Below, one piece after another: positions 44,778 to 52,593 of a stretch of DNA of 64,000 bases. A program made the translations under genes and the position numbers. The notes beneath the pieces are model-generated. The model was not told the origin of the DNA. It did not search any database and worked only from the letters and a program-made list of their open reading frames with translations. How positions within the stretch are numbered: the stretch's first letter is position 1; every line of letters begins with the position of its first letter. Origin of the DNA: Chloroherpeton thalassium ATCC 35110 (lineage in GTDB: Bacteria > Bacteroidota > Chlorobiia > Chlorobiales > Chloroherpetonaceae); the NCBI RefSeq assembly GCF_000020525.1, contig NC_011026.1, forward strand, positions 1,160,001 through 1,224,000. Reading direction: 5' to 3'.

Positions 44778-44911
44778 GCTTGGTAACACGCGGTATAAAA
44801 AATTGCCGTGTCTGTAGGTTATTCAAGGGTTTTAACCCGCTTCAACTTTCTTGTAACTTGACAGGAAAGTACCACGCAGTCGGCTACTATTCTTATACTA
44901 ATCGTTGTGTG
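44778..44911 (+). repeat. attC site of cassette 2
   Basis: R'' GCTTGGTAAC (44778-44787) is the exact complement of this cassette's first bases (GTTACCAAGC at 43959). The site ends at G|TTGTGTGC (44904/44905). Central part near-identical to attC1. Confidence 0.85.
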
Positions 44912-45033
44912 CAAGCTAGAAGCAACATAATCGTAATAAATAACATCTTTAAAGAGTAAAAAAACAGATTAAATAGTGTAGACTTTAATGATTTCGATTT
45001 ATAAATATCAAATTTCAAGATTATGAAAACATA

Positions 45034-45429
45034 ATGATTTTAATTGCGAGCATTTTAATTCTTACTTCTTGCTCCGACAAAGAAGACCCAATTGGAAAAT
45101 GGGATGATAATATAAAGCTATCAACAAAGAGCGTTGACTTTGATAAAAAAACAGATTCAGTTACAATAACAACAGAAGGAGATTGGTGGTGGATTGATGC
45201 AATTACCTTTGAAGATAGCACATATAGTTATTACGGCAGAGAAGACATAAACCTGGAATCAGACTCTTATTCTATAATTGAAGAACAATTTTTGGTTGAA
45301 AGGCGAGATAAAAACACTCTATTTGTGAAAATAAATGAGAATAATACGGGAGAAGAAAGGATTATGAATATCACTTTTGAAGCAGGTAATTATTTTGACT
45401 ACGTTAATATTAAACAAGCAGGTAATTAA
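45034..45429 (+). CDS. Small lipoprotein (cassette 3)
   Basis: The 131-residue product begins with a short signal and lipobox (ILTSC), followed by SDKEDPIGKW. The body (NIKLSTKSVDFDKKTDSVTI, GDWWWIDAITF, IMNITFEAGNYFDYVNIKQA) has the look of a BACON-like or other all-beta domain common in Bacteroidota lipoproteins. An ATGAAAACATAA just upstream is out of frame. The poly-Asp tag of the receptor-linked lipoproteins is absent, although SDKED is acidic. Function unknown. Confidence 0.65.
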   Translation: MILIASILILTSCSDKEDPIGKWDDNIKLSTKSVDFDKKTDSVTITTEGDWWWIDAITFEDSTYSYYGREDINLESDSYSIIEEQFLVERRDKNTLFVKINENNTGEERIMNITFEAGNYFDYVNIKQAGN

Positions 45430-45468
45430 TATGATTGAAGATTTGTAATGTGGAAGTAATCAAAGCCA

Positions 45469-45603
45469 GCATACAACAATGTATAAAAATAATAGCCGAG
45501 ATAGTAGAAAATTTAAGGCTTGAAGCCCGCTTCAACTTTCTTGTAACTTGACAGGAAAGTATCACGCAATCTGCCACTACTCATACAATTTACCGTTGTA
45601 TGC
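45469..45603 (+). repeat. attC site of cassette 3
   Basis: R'' GCATACAAC (45469-45477) and R' GTTGTATGC (45595-45603) are perfectly complementary to each other. Inner sequence CCCGCTTCAACTTTCTTGTA matches attC1 and attC2. Confidence 0.85.
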
Positions 45604-45624
45604 AAGCTTAAAAAACATACTGCA

Positions 45625-46368
45625 ATGAAGATACTTTTACCAATTTTATTTATATCGTTATCTGCATGTGGACAGAATAAGTCGACGATTTTATCTGATA
45701 AGCAACCGATTCGGATAGATTCTGTAGAAACTGTTTATATTAAAAAGTCATCGATTGATAATGATTCTATTAAATTGAATTATGGACAGACAAAAGCATT
45801 TATTGATAAATGGAATAATTCAGAATCAATAGGATTGTATAAATATTTACCTGATTATTGGATAATATTGATTGGGAAAGATGGTTCATTTAGAAAATTC
45901 AGAACAAACAAGGATAAAATAAATGAAAAAAATGATTGGGCATTTTCAATCGGTGACACATCATTTATTGAGTCGATTTGGAAATCAAATACATTATTTT
46001 CAATACCAGAACAATATGACCCGATTTCATTTATTAAAGCAGTATCAAGAGCAATAAAAGTTAATGAGGGATATTTTAGTGTTGGCATCACAATGGTTGA
46101 TAAGTTTCCTAATGATTGGGTAAAAAGAGAGCATATTGACACATTGATTTCTATGATTGATTCTAAAGATACTTGTGGTTGTTTTTTAAACCCTCTATCT
46201 TCGTATATCCCAAGTGGATGTGCTGAAAAAGGAGGATATGCAGCATTATTTATAAAATCATTTATGGATAATAAACCTGTATCATTTGGACTATATGCCT
46301 GTCCAAAAGTTGACAAAAAATTAAATGAGGAATTGATATCTTGGTGGATTAATTATAAAAATAAATAA
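45625..46368 (+). CDS. Lipoprotein of unknown function (cassette 4)
   Basis: The 247-residue product has a signal and lipobox (SLSACG), then a region I cannot assign to a family. It includes YGQTKAFIDKWNNSESIGLY, WIILIGKDGSFRKFRTNKDK, and a Cys pair in DTCGCFLNP with further Cys in PSGCAEKG. The sequence reads like a Bacteroidota lipoprotein from a mobile cassette. Acidic surface-export signal absent, so it is probably periplasmic. The gene begins 29 bases after the cassette start. Confidence 0.65.
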   Translation: MKILLPILFISLSACGQNKSTILSDKQPIRIDSVETVYIKKSSIDNDSIKLNYGQTKAFIDKWNNSESIGLYKYLPDYWIILIGKDGSFRKFRTNKDKINEKNDWAFSIGDTSFIESIWKSNTLFSIPEQYDPISFIKAVSRAIKVNEGYFSVGITMVDKFPNDWVKREHIDTLISMIDSKDTCGCFLNPLSSYIPSGCAEKGGYAALFIKSFMDNKPVSFGLYACPKVDKKLNEELISWWINYKNK

Positions 46369-46374
46369 AAGCCA

Positions 46375-46507
46375 GCACACAACAATGTGTATAAGTAATG
46401 GCGGGGATTGTAGTAATATCAAGGCTTGTAGCTCGCAACAACTTTATCACGATTTGATAATGAATAGCTTCGAAGCCCGCCACTGCTCATAGCCGCAACC
46501 GTTAACA
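46375..46507 (+). repeat. attC site of cassette 4 (divergent)
   Basis: R'' GCACACAAC (46375-46383) and R' G|TTAACA (46501/46502). The middle differs from the other three (TCAAGGCTTGTAGCTCGCAA, then a GAAGCCCGCC arm facing GGCGGGG). Its R'' complements the start of cassette 3 better than that of cassette 4. Confidence 0.75.
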
Positions 46508-46596
46508 GCAACAAAAAGCCCAAACACAGCTCACGTCATAACTTTCTTTCAATAAGAGAAAATAAGCAAATACCACACCGATAGTTTGAAAACAAA

Positions 46597-46622
46597 AAAA
46601 ACCCCGACATCCTCGGGGTTTT
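46597..46622 (-). terminator. Orphan terminator at the right end of the left array
   Basis: AAAACCCCGA-CATCC-TCGGGGTTTT with a long T-run on the minus strand, although no minus-strand gene precedes it. It resembles the nif operon terminator at 54381-54405 (same CCCCGA stem). It may be a remnant of displaced sequence. Confidence 0.7.
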
Positions 46623-47393
46623 GGCACTTGTACCGCACGGAGAAGGACATCAGTTATTGAGTGAACCAAATGCTCCTACGGTAAAGCTTTTTGATTTGCC
46701 CCGCGAGCAAATCAGCGAACGCTACGAAATCATATGACATGGCCAAGGAGGAGAACCAACAACCCTTATATGTAACGGTACGCTTTGAGCACCCATCCGC
46801 ACACCAGCTGATCCGGCTACTACCAAGATTAATTTGCGTTGATGCGTGGCAATCACCGCAAATGGAATGGATTCAAAGCACCTTACATTTGATGGCTTTC
46901 GAAGCAAAAGCGATACGCCCCGGTGGAGAAACCATTATTACCCGTTTAGCGGATATCTTGGTGATTCAAACAATTCGCTCCTGGATGGCAAAAGATCCTC
47001 TGGCAAAAACAGGTTGGCTCGCAGCTTTGCAGGATAAACAAGTGGGTTCTGCTATCCTCCTTATACAGCGAGATCCTGTACGCCGTTGGACGGTTGAGTC
47101 ATTGGCAAATGAGGTTGCCATGTCCCGTTCTGCGTTTGCTGCCCGTTTTAAGAAACTTGTGGGTGAGTCGCCCATGCAGTATATAACTCGATGGAGAATG
47201 AACCTTGCCGTACGCCCTAAAAAATGAGAATGTATCTTTGGGGGAACTGGCTTATCGTCTCGGCTACCAGTCCGAAGCCGCATTTAGTCGAACTTTTAAG
47301 CGAATGAAAGGCTCTTCTCCTGGCGCAGCCCGTATGAATGCGCACAAGGATATAACCAGTCGTTCCACCGGATTCGCTGAGGCTCGCCGGTGA
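46618..47393 (+). pseudogene. AraC-family regulator with cupin_6-type sensor, degraded
   Basis: Pieces of one AraC protein lie in different frames. An N-terminal piece (LVPHGEGHQLLSEPNAPTVK, from 46627) ends at TGA 46735-46737; after a frameshift near 46770 the second piece runs TVRFEHPSAHQLIRLLPRLI to ITRWRMNLA (46778-47210); a further shift near 47210 leads to NVSLGELAYRLGYQSEAAFS and RTFKRMKGSSPGAA. The last two parts are the helix-turn-helix. The start of the sensor domain is missing, cut at the terminator/array end. Clearly inactive. It probably predates the cassette array. Confidence 0.8.
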
Positions 47394-47473
47394 ACTTCAC
47401 GTGAGAAAATGACTTCCCCAAATGCGCATCCAATTCCCCAAACAAAACAACTTTGAAAATGTAGAAGCGAGCC

Positions 47474-47638
47474 TCTAAGCCAATTTGAATTTTAACGAAC
47501 AGGCCTTAATATGAAAAATTCATTAATGGGAATTTTATAACAATCCGTATAAGAATATTTTAAGATGATGAATATATAAAAAGAAACAATGGGATGTGAT
47601 TTTATAAATATATATTTCTTTCGTGGAAATCATATGAA
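47474..47638 (+). repeat. Upstream repeat, copy 2 (shared with 40874-41041)
   Basis: CTCTAAGCCAATTTGAATTT, AATGGGAATTTTATAACAAT, GTGATTTTATAAA and GGAAATCATATGA match copy 1 in order and spacing. It is directly upstream of the dioxygenase-like gene. Confidence 0.5.
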
Positions 47639-47674
47639 AATTTTATATAAAGTTTGAATATTAAAAAATATAAG

Positions 47675-48475
47675 ATGAAAAATAAGACGAAAACTATATT
47701 GTTTCTCTCTCATGGAGGAGGTCCTTTACCATTACTTGGCGACGAATCTCACTCTGAAATGGTTAAGAATCTGAAAATTTTAGCGGAAGAAATTGATAAG
47801 CCGTCGGCTATTATTTTGATAAGCGCTCACTGGGAAGAAGAAATTCCAACGATTACTTCTGCTGCAACCCCTTCACTTAGTTATGATTATTATGGATTTC
47901 CTGAAGAATCATATCAAATTCAATATCCTTGTCCTGGTGAACCGCTGTTAGCAAATGAGGTCAGAAGATTACTAAACAAATCTGGTATAAACACAAGGCT
48001 GGATGAGCATAGAGGGTTTGATCACGGACTTTTTGTCCCGCTCAAAATCATGTATCCAAACGCGGATATTCCCTGTGTTCAATTGTCTTTACTTAAAAGC
48101 CTTAATCCTGCCGAACATATTAGAATCGGCTCGGCACTATCGGAAATAAAATATGAAAAGCTGCTAATCATCGGATCAGGCTTCTCATTCCACAATATGA
48201 GGGCGTTTTTTAATACGCAAACCGCCGAGACGAAGGCAATGAATGAAAGTTTTGAACAATGGCTGATTGATACCTGTTCAAATCAGGAAATTGGAGAAGC
48301 GGAAAGAACCAAGCGGTTGGAAAATTGGGAGAATGCCCCATTTGGGCGATACTGTCATCCAAGAGAAGAACATTTGTTGCCGCTGCATATCTGTTACGGC
48401 GTTGCTCAATCGGCATGTAAAAAATATATAGAATTAAGAATTCTTAACAAGAAATCAAGCTTTTACCTCTGGTAA
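47675..48475 (+). CDS. Extradiol (LigB/YgiD-type) dioxygenase-like protein
   Basis: ATG 47675 (MKNKTKTILF) is preferred to 47654, since it places the LigB-type start correctly; neither has a good ribosome-binding site. The 266-residue protein matches class III extradiol dioxygenases of the 4,5-DOPA/YgiD kind: FLSHGGGPLPL (metal His13), ISAHWEEEIP, the catalytic-type His in FDHGLFVPLKIMYP, and IIGSGFSFHNMR. These enzymes bind Fe(II) or Zn(II) and open catechol rings. A complete active site is visible. The natural substrate cannot be told; catecholate siderophore breakdown would be an attractive but unsupported idea. Confidence 0.82.
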   Translation: MKNKTKTILFLSHGGGPLPLLGDESHSEMVKNLKILAEEIDKPSAIILISAHWEEEIPTITSAATPSLSYDYYGFPEESYQIQYPCPGEPLLANEVRRLLNKSGINTRLDEHRGFDHGLFVPLKIMYPNADIPCVQLSLLKSLNPAEHIRIGSALSEIKYEKLLIIGSGFSFHNMRAFFNTQTAETKAMNESFEQWLIDTCSNQEIGEAERTKRLENWENAPFGRYCHPREEHLLPLHICYGVAQSACKKYIELRILNKKSSFYLW

Positions 48476-48611
48476 ACTGATATATAAAATTAAAATGAAA
48501 TGATAAAAAATAATGTTTTTTTTTGATTAGATTTCCGCATCTAAAATTTATTATAAAAATATTTTTGCTTGATTAAGAGCAAAAATAAATAAAATTCAGG
48601 AAAGAAAATAC

Positions 48612-49211
48612 ATGATGAAAGAACGAGAAGATTTTTTAGAAATTGCAGAAAAAAACTTACAACGAGCGATTTATATTATAAATGAACTTCAGATTATTGA
48701 AACGTGGAAGAAATTTGGGGTTGTTGCCAATTTAATCGGTTCTGTTCCGACTGGGTTGTTGATGAAAAATAAAGATATTGATTTTCACGTCTACTCTGAT
48801 AATTTTTCAATTACAGATAGTTTTTATGCGATTTCAGAATTTGCAAAGAACGAACGGGTAAAGCGTATCACATACGATAATCTGTTAGATACAGATGAAA
48901 AATGTTTAGAATGGCATATGTGGTATTTGGATAATGATAATGAATTGTGGCAGATTGATATGATTCATATTTTGAAAGACTCCTTTTATGCTGGAAAAAT
49001 GGAGCGCGTTGTTCAGCGAATTACTGAAGTTATGACTCCTGAGTTAAAAAAAACGATTCTTTCTATTAAAAATGAGGTTTCAAAAAATGAAAAGATAATG
49101 GGAATTGAAATCTATATGGCTGTAATTCGAGATAAAGTTAAAAATTATTCCGAATTGATAGAGTGGCGAAAATCTCAAAGTAATGAACCAATTATTGATT
49201 GGATTCCATGA
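48612..49211 (+). CDS. Nucleotidyltransferase-fold protein of unknown function
   Basis: The 199-residue protein has a minimal nucleotidyltransferase pattern: GVVANLIGSVPTGLLMKNKD then IDFHVY, giving GS (residues 43-44) and D-x-D (55-57). A third acidic residue may be in LWQIDMIHI. The C-terminal third is helical. The set fits antibiotic-adenylyltransferase-like or MNT-type proteins, but no HEPN partner gene adjoins. AGGAAAG precedes the ATG at 48612. The 136 bases before it are A/T-rich with nothing else recognisable. Confidence 0.65.
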   Translation: MMKEREDFLEIAEKNLQRAIYIINELQIIETWKKFGVVANLIGSVPTGLLMKNKDIDFHVYSDNFSITDSFYAISEFAKNERVKRITYDNLLDTDEKCLEWHMWYLDNDNELWQIDMIHILKDSFYAGKMERVVQRITEVMTPELKKTILSIKNEVSKNEKIMGIEIYMAVIRDKVKNYSELIEWRKSQSNEPIIDWIP

Positions 49212-49232
49212 AAAAATTAAAATATGCTTCTC

Positions 49233-49385
49233 AAAAAATCAGGTCAAGAGATATTTTTCTTTGGCTTTGCCAAATTCAAAAAAGCCGTAACCGGCAGCCA
49301 AGCCGTTTTGAATTTTAACAAATGCTTTTTAACTTTAGCCGTTCATTGTTTGTTCTCTCAACCCTAATTTGGAAAAACATGAATG
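49233..49385 (+). repeat. Duplicated integrase 5' region, copy A
   Basis: About 150 bp match 50133-50271, including GTTTGTTCTCTCAACCCTAA, GGAAAAACATGAATG and AAGCCGTTTTGAATTTTAA. In copy B the ATGAATG is the start of the integrase gene; here it begins a 20-codon remnant (MNVISKTH...). Copy A has a 17-base insertion relative to B. Together they flank the DUF4258/YgiT-type gene pair. Confidence 0.8.
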
Positions 49386-49573
49386 TTATCTCCAAAACTC
49401 ATTCGCTAAAAGAATTTTTTACATTTTCAGTAGTAACTTAAGAACATATATATCCCGAGTAGGAAACAATGGATAGGTGTTCAATTTCTTTAAAAGAATA
49501 TCCTCACTTATGCCAAAATTATGTGAATAATATATATATGGCAAGTTGAGAGAGGGAAAATTCAAAGGAGGTA

Positions 49574-49885
49574 ATGAAACAAAAGCTATTGATTGATGCA
49601 ATTGAGAAGAACAATATAGAATGGTCAACCCATGCATTGCAAAGGATGTTACAACGTGGTATCAGTAGAGCTGCTGTTAAGAATTGCATTTGCGAAGGAG
49701 AACTAATAGAAAATTATCCTGATGACACGCCTTTTCCAAGCGCATTATTTTTCGGAAAATGGCAGAATCAACCATTACATACTGTTATTGCGTATGATGC
49801 CTCCAATCATAAAGTTTTTCTTATCACAGCCTATCGGCCTGACGAAAAACATTTTCAAGCAGATTTCAAAACGAGGAAGAAATGA
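49574..49885 (+). CDS. DUF4258 protein, putative toxin of a toxin-antitoxin pair
   Basis: The 103-residue protein starts after a strong AAAGGAGGTA. It has the DUF4258 features WSTHALQRMLQRGISRAAVK (residues about 17-36) and VFLITAYRPDEKHF near the C-terminus, a RelE/BrnT-like fold in which the R-x-x-x-R-G-I helix and final Y-x-P strand recur. Its stop overlaps the next start by ATGA, the usual coupling of toxin-antitoxin operons. mRNA cleavage is the likely activity. The pair sits between two copies of the integrase leader. Confidence 0.8.
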   Translation: MKQKLLIDAIEKNNIEWSTHALQRMLQRGISRAAVKNCICEGELIENYPDDTPFPSALFFGKWQNQPLHTVIAYDASNHKVFLITAYRPDEKHFQADFKTRKK

Positions 49886-50127
49886 AGAAATTCACTGGAG
49901 ACAAATGTCCTCTTTGTGGGGGCAGCAAAGAACAAGGATTTACAACCTTTACGGTAGATATGCAAGATACTTTGGTCGTCATCAGAAATGTACCGGCAAC
50001 AATTTGTTCATTATGTGGTAATGAATGGCTATCTGACGAAGTGGCTATGAGCATCGAGCGCATTGTAGAAGAAGCAAAAAATAAACAACATGATGTTGAA
50101 GTGACACAATTCAGGAAAGTGGCGTAA
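49882..50127 (+). CDS. YgiT-type zinc-finger protein, putative antitoxin
   Basis: The 81-residue protein carries two CxxC pairs, CPLCGG (residues 9-14) and CSLCGNEW (about 42-49), spaced as in the MqsA/YgiT zinc domain, followed by a helix (SIERIVEEAKNKQHDVE). The HTH domain of full MqsA is missing, as in many short YgiT proteins paired with DUF4258 toxins. Translation is coupled to the toxin gene by a 4-base overlap. It should bind and neutralise the toxin. Confidence 0.82.
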   Translation: MKKFTGDKCPLCGGSKEQGFTTFTVDMQDTLVVIRNVPATICSLCGNEWLSDEVAMSIERIVEEAKNKQHDVEVTQFRKVA

Positions 50128-50132
50128 GATTC

Positions 50133-50271
50133 CAAAAAAATCAAGTCAAGAGATATTCTTCTTTGGCTTTGCGTAACCGGCAGCCAAGCTGTTTTGAATT
50201 TTAATGAACGCGTCTTAACTTTAGCTGTTCATTGTTTGTTCTCTCAACCCTAATTCGGAAAAACATGAATG
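50133..50271 (+). repeat. Duplicated integrase 5' region, copy B (integrase promoter and start)
   Basis: Matches copy A (49233-49385) over its whole length and includes the ATG of the integrase. Its first 40 bases also match the 3' end of the ferredoxin gene at 54424-54465 (minus-strand gene), with few mismatches. Confidence 0.8.
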
Positions 50272-51279
50272 CTTCTCCCATATTATCTAAAAATCCAATA
50301 ACCGGTTTTCAGCCTTTCAAACCGGCGCCAAAACTTTTGGATTTATTACGGGAAGCCTTACATGTTCGTCCTTACAGCAAACGAACTCAGAAAGCTTATT
50401 GCTATTGGGTAAAGCAGTTTGTTTATTTTTATCAATTACGGCATCCGAAAGATATGTCGGAACCGGAGATTAATGCTTTCCTGACACATCTGGCGGTTGA
50501 GAAAAAAGTTAGCGCCTCGCCTCAAAACCAAGCGTTAAGCGCGTTGTTATTTCTTTATCGTCATGTGATAGGTAAAGAACTTGGCGATCTTGGACATGTT
50601 ATACGCGCTCGAAAACCCATACGTTTGCCTGTCGTTTTAACCCGAGAGGAAGTCAAGTCGGTTCTTACCGGTCTCAAAGCTGAGAAGTGGTTGATGGCTT
50701 CGCTGATGTATGGCTCAGGATTGCGGCTCATGGAATGTTTACAATTGCGGATTCATGATATTGATTTTTCCCGTAATGAAATTCCGATTCGTGACGGCAA
50801 GGGCGCAAAAGACCGGCTCACGATGTTGCCTGAATCTTTGAAAAAACCTCTTGCCGATCATCTGAAACGGGTTAAACGCATTCACGATAAAGACCTTGCT
50901 GATGGTTGGGGACGTGTGATATTACCCAATGCCCTGGATCGCAAATATCCGAATGCACCGGCCGAATGGCGGTGGCAGTGGGTTTTCCCTCAAGAGAACC
51001 GCTGGAAGAATACGAACACGGGAGAAGAGGGACGGCATCACGTCCATGAATCCATTATCCAAAAAGCCGTAACCCGTGCGGTTCGAAAGGCAGGCTTGAC
51101 CAAGCGAGCTACGTGCCACACTTTTAGGCATTCTTTTGCTACTCATCTTCTTGAATCAGGTTATGATATTAGAACAATACAGGAATTATTAGGACATAAA
51201 AATGTGGAGACTTACAATGATTTATACTCATGTAATCAATCAAGGTGGGAAAGGTGTAAGAAGCCCTGCAGATTTTTAG
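50265..51279 (+). pseudogene. intI: Integron integrase IntI, frameshifted before the catalytic tyrosine
   Basis: From ATG 50265 the frame encodes an integron-type tyrosine recombinase: N-terminal core-binding domain ([20 protein letters not shown]), catalytic Arg in [10 protein letters not shown], the IntI-specific extra patch [20 protein letters not shown], and [12 protein letters not shown] plus LGHKNVET. After ET the reading frame is wrong: one extra T at 51212/51213 turns the expected [20 protein letters not shown] into YNDLYSCNQ..., which stops at 51330-51332. In the +1 frame the normal end is intact up to TAG 51277-51279. The shift lies just upstream of the nucleophilic Tyr, so the enzyme should be dead unless frameshifting or a sequencing error is involved. 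It points toward the cassettes (inverted-integrase layout). Confidence 0.9.
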
Positions 51280-51445
51280 TATATGTTGCCAATATGAGCA
51301 ACATATACAAGTCTATAAACAAGGAGAAATGATGATTAAATTCAATAATAGTAAACAAATAATATTTAACAATCAACATATATTAGGTAGTCATGAAGAG
51401 CAACCTTTGCTTTTTTCATTAGTACATCTAATCTTATGTTAGCGT
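51280..51445 (+). other. Putative attI recombination region
   Basis: The GTPase cassette begins at G|TTAGCG (51438/51439), the exact complement of the R'' core CGCTAAC at 53367. The sequence between the integrase and this point should therefore contain attI. I see no clear second core site or direct repeats by eye. Confidence 0.55.
51332..51442 (+). CDS. Possible 36-residue peptide in the attI region
   Basis: ATG 51332 (or 51329) follows AAGGAG at 51321-51326 and reads MIKFNNSKQIIFNNQHILGS, ending in a hydrophobic tail and TAG at 51440-51442, three bases inside the first cassette. The ribosome-binding site is the main support. It might help translation into the cassette, as attI-located small frames do in class 1 integrons. 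No family recognised. Confidence 0.3.
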   Translation: MIKFNNSKQIIFNNQHILGSHEEQPLLFSLVHLILC

Positions 51446-51489
51446 CTGTAACGTGCATCAAAACACACAAAATATTATCGGAGAAAGGT

Positions 51490-52587
51490 ATGAAAGCAAA
51501 TAAAAGTTCTTACACATCATTGTTTAGTACGCTTGAAAAACATGGTTTGATAATTGCTCCTGAATACAAAACAAAAATTGAGGAACGCCTCAACCAAGTA
51601 AGAAATTACGAACCTAAAGTCGGAGTTTTTGGAAAAACTGGCGTAGGAAAGTCTAGTTTATGTAATGCATTATTTGGACAAGATATCTGTGAGATTAGTG
51701 ACATCAAAGCATGTACTAGGAAACCACAAGAAATTTTATTGTCGATTGGTGGTAGAGGATTAAAGTTGCTTGATGTTCCTGGCGTGGGTGAAAGTAGTGA
51801 GCGCGATAAAGAATATGAAGAACTTTATGAAAAGTTACTTCCAGAACTTGATCTTATTTTTTGGGTTTTTAAAGCAGATGACCGAGCCGGGTCTTCTGAT
51901 GAGAGATTTTATAAAAGATTAATTCGTCCTTATGTTGATGCCGGCAAACCATTTTTGGCGGTTATCAATCAAGTGGATAAAATCGAACCATTTAGAGAGT
52001 GGAATGAAGAGGAGAGAAGACCTGGTGCGAAACAATCCGCAAATATAGATGAAAAAAGGAAACATATTGCAGGCTTTTTTGATCTTCCGCTGAATAAAGT
52101 TCTGCCTATCTCAGCAAATGAAAAATATAATTTAGATAAGTTGGTCGACTCTATCATCCATGCATTACCAAAGGAACAAAAATTCATCATGCTGGAAAAG
52201 ATACATAAGGCAGAAGAAGAAAATTATGTAAAACTCAAGGCTGAAGCGGAAAAAGCACAGGCTGAGGCAGAAAAAGCAAAAGACGAAGCAAAAAGAGCTA
52301 AAATAAAAGCTGAGGAGGAGCAAGCCAGATTTAGATACGAAAAAATGAAAGCCGAAGCAGAAAAAGTACGAGCTGAAGCAGAAAGAGCTAAGATAGAAAC
52401 TATAATATCTCAATTCGCAAGAAGAGAGGCAGAAGCAAGTTGGTTAGAAATTGCTGCAGAAGTTGTTTCTGAAACGCTAGGTGCCGCCTTGGAAACAGGA
52501 AAAGCCGCCTTGGAAGCAGGAAAATCCGCCTTGGAAGCAGGATTTAATGCAGTTAAAAATAATAAATGGATGCCTTGGAATTGGTAA
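51490..52587 (+). CDS. Era/TrmE-like GTPase with Ala/Glu/Lys coiled coil
   Basis: ATG 51490 follows GGAGAAAGG. The 365-residue protein has the GTPase motifs G1 GKTGVGKS (residues 48-55), a Thr in the switch I area (IKACTRKP), G3 DVPG (95-98), G4 NQVDK (160-164) and G5 SAN (about 201). From residue 235 on there is a long charged coiled coil made of AEAEKAKDEAKRAKIKAEEE-type repeats. It ends in amphipathic, Ala-rich repeats (LGAALETGKAALEAGKSALE) that could touch a membrane. Such GTPase plus coiled-coil proteins resemble conflict or dynamin-like factors. The second GTPase gene starts 6 bases downstream. Confidence 0.85.
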   Translation: MKANKSSYTSLFSTLEKHGLIIAPEYKTKIEERLNQVRNYEPKVGVFGKTGVGKSSLCNALFGQDICEISDIKACTRKPQEILLSIGGRGLKLLDVPGVGESSERDKEYEELYEKLLPELDLIFWVFKADDRAGSSDERFYKRLIRPYVDAGKPFLAVINQVDKIEPFREWNEEERRPGAKQSANIDEKRKHIAGFFDLPLNKVLPISANEKYNLDKLVDSIIHALPKEQKFIMLEKIHKAEEENYVKLKAEAEKAQAEAEKAKDEAKRAKIKAEEEQARFRYEKMKAEAEKVRAEAERAKIETIISQFARREAEASWLEIAAEVVSETLGAALETGKAALEAGKSALEAGFNAVKNNKWMPWNW

Positions 52588-52593
52588 ATAATT

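Larger units (their letters stand above)
41964..46501 (+). mobile_element. Integron gene-cassette array with four attC sites (left array)
   Basis: Four plus-strand cassettes lie head to tail, each ending in an attC of about 133 bp. For cassettes 1 and 2 the start (TTAGGGGG at 41964; TTACCAAGC at 43960) is an exact complement of the R'' core at the end of the same cassette (CCCCCTAAC at 43834; GCTTGGTAAC at 44778), as expected for integrated circular cassettes. Boundaries: 41964-43959 (DUF262), 43960-44904 (PIN), 44905-45595 (lipoprotein), 45596-46501 (lipoprotein). The array is A/T-rich. No intact integrase gene adjoins it; the integrase at 50265 is 3.8 kb to the right. Confidence 0.85.

Noticed and set aside
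43834-46507. CRISPR or tandem transposon repeats
   Set aside because: Repeats are about 133 bp, 0.8-0.9 kb apart with one gene between, and have complementary outer cores; they are attC sites.
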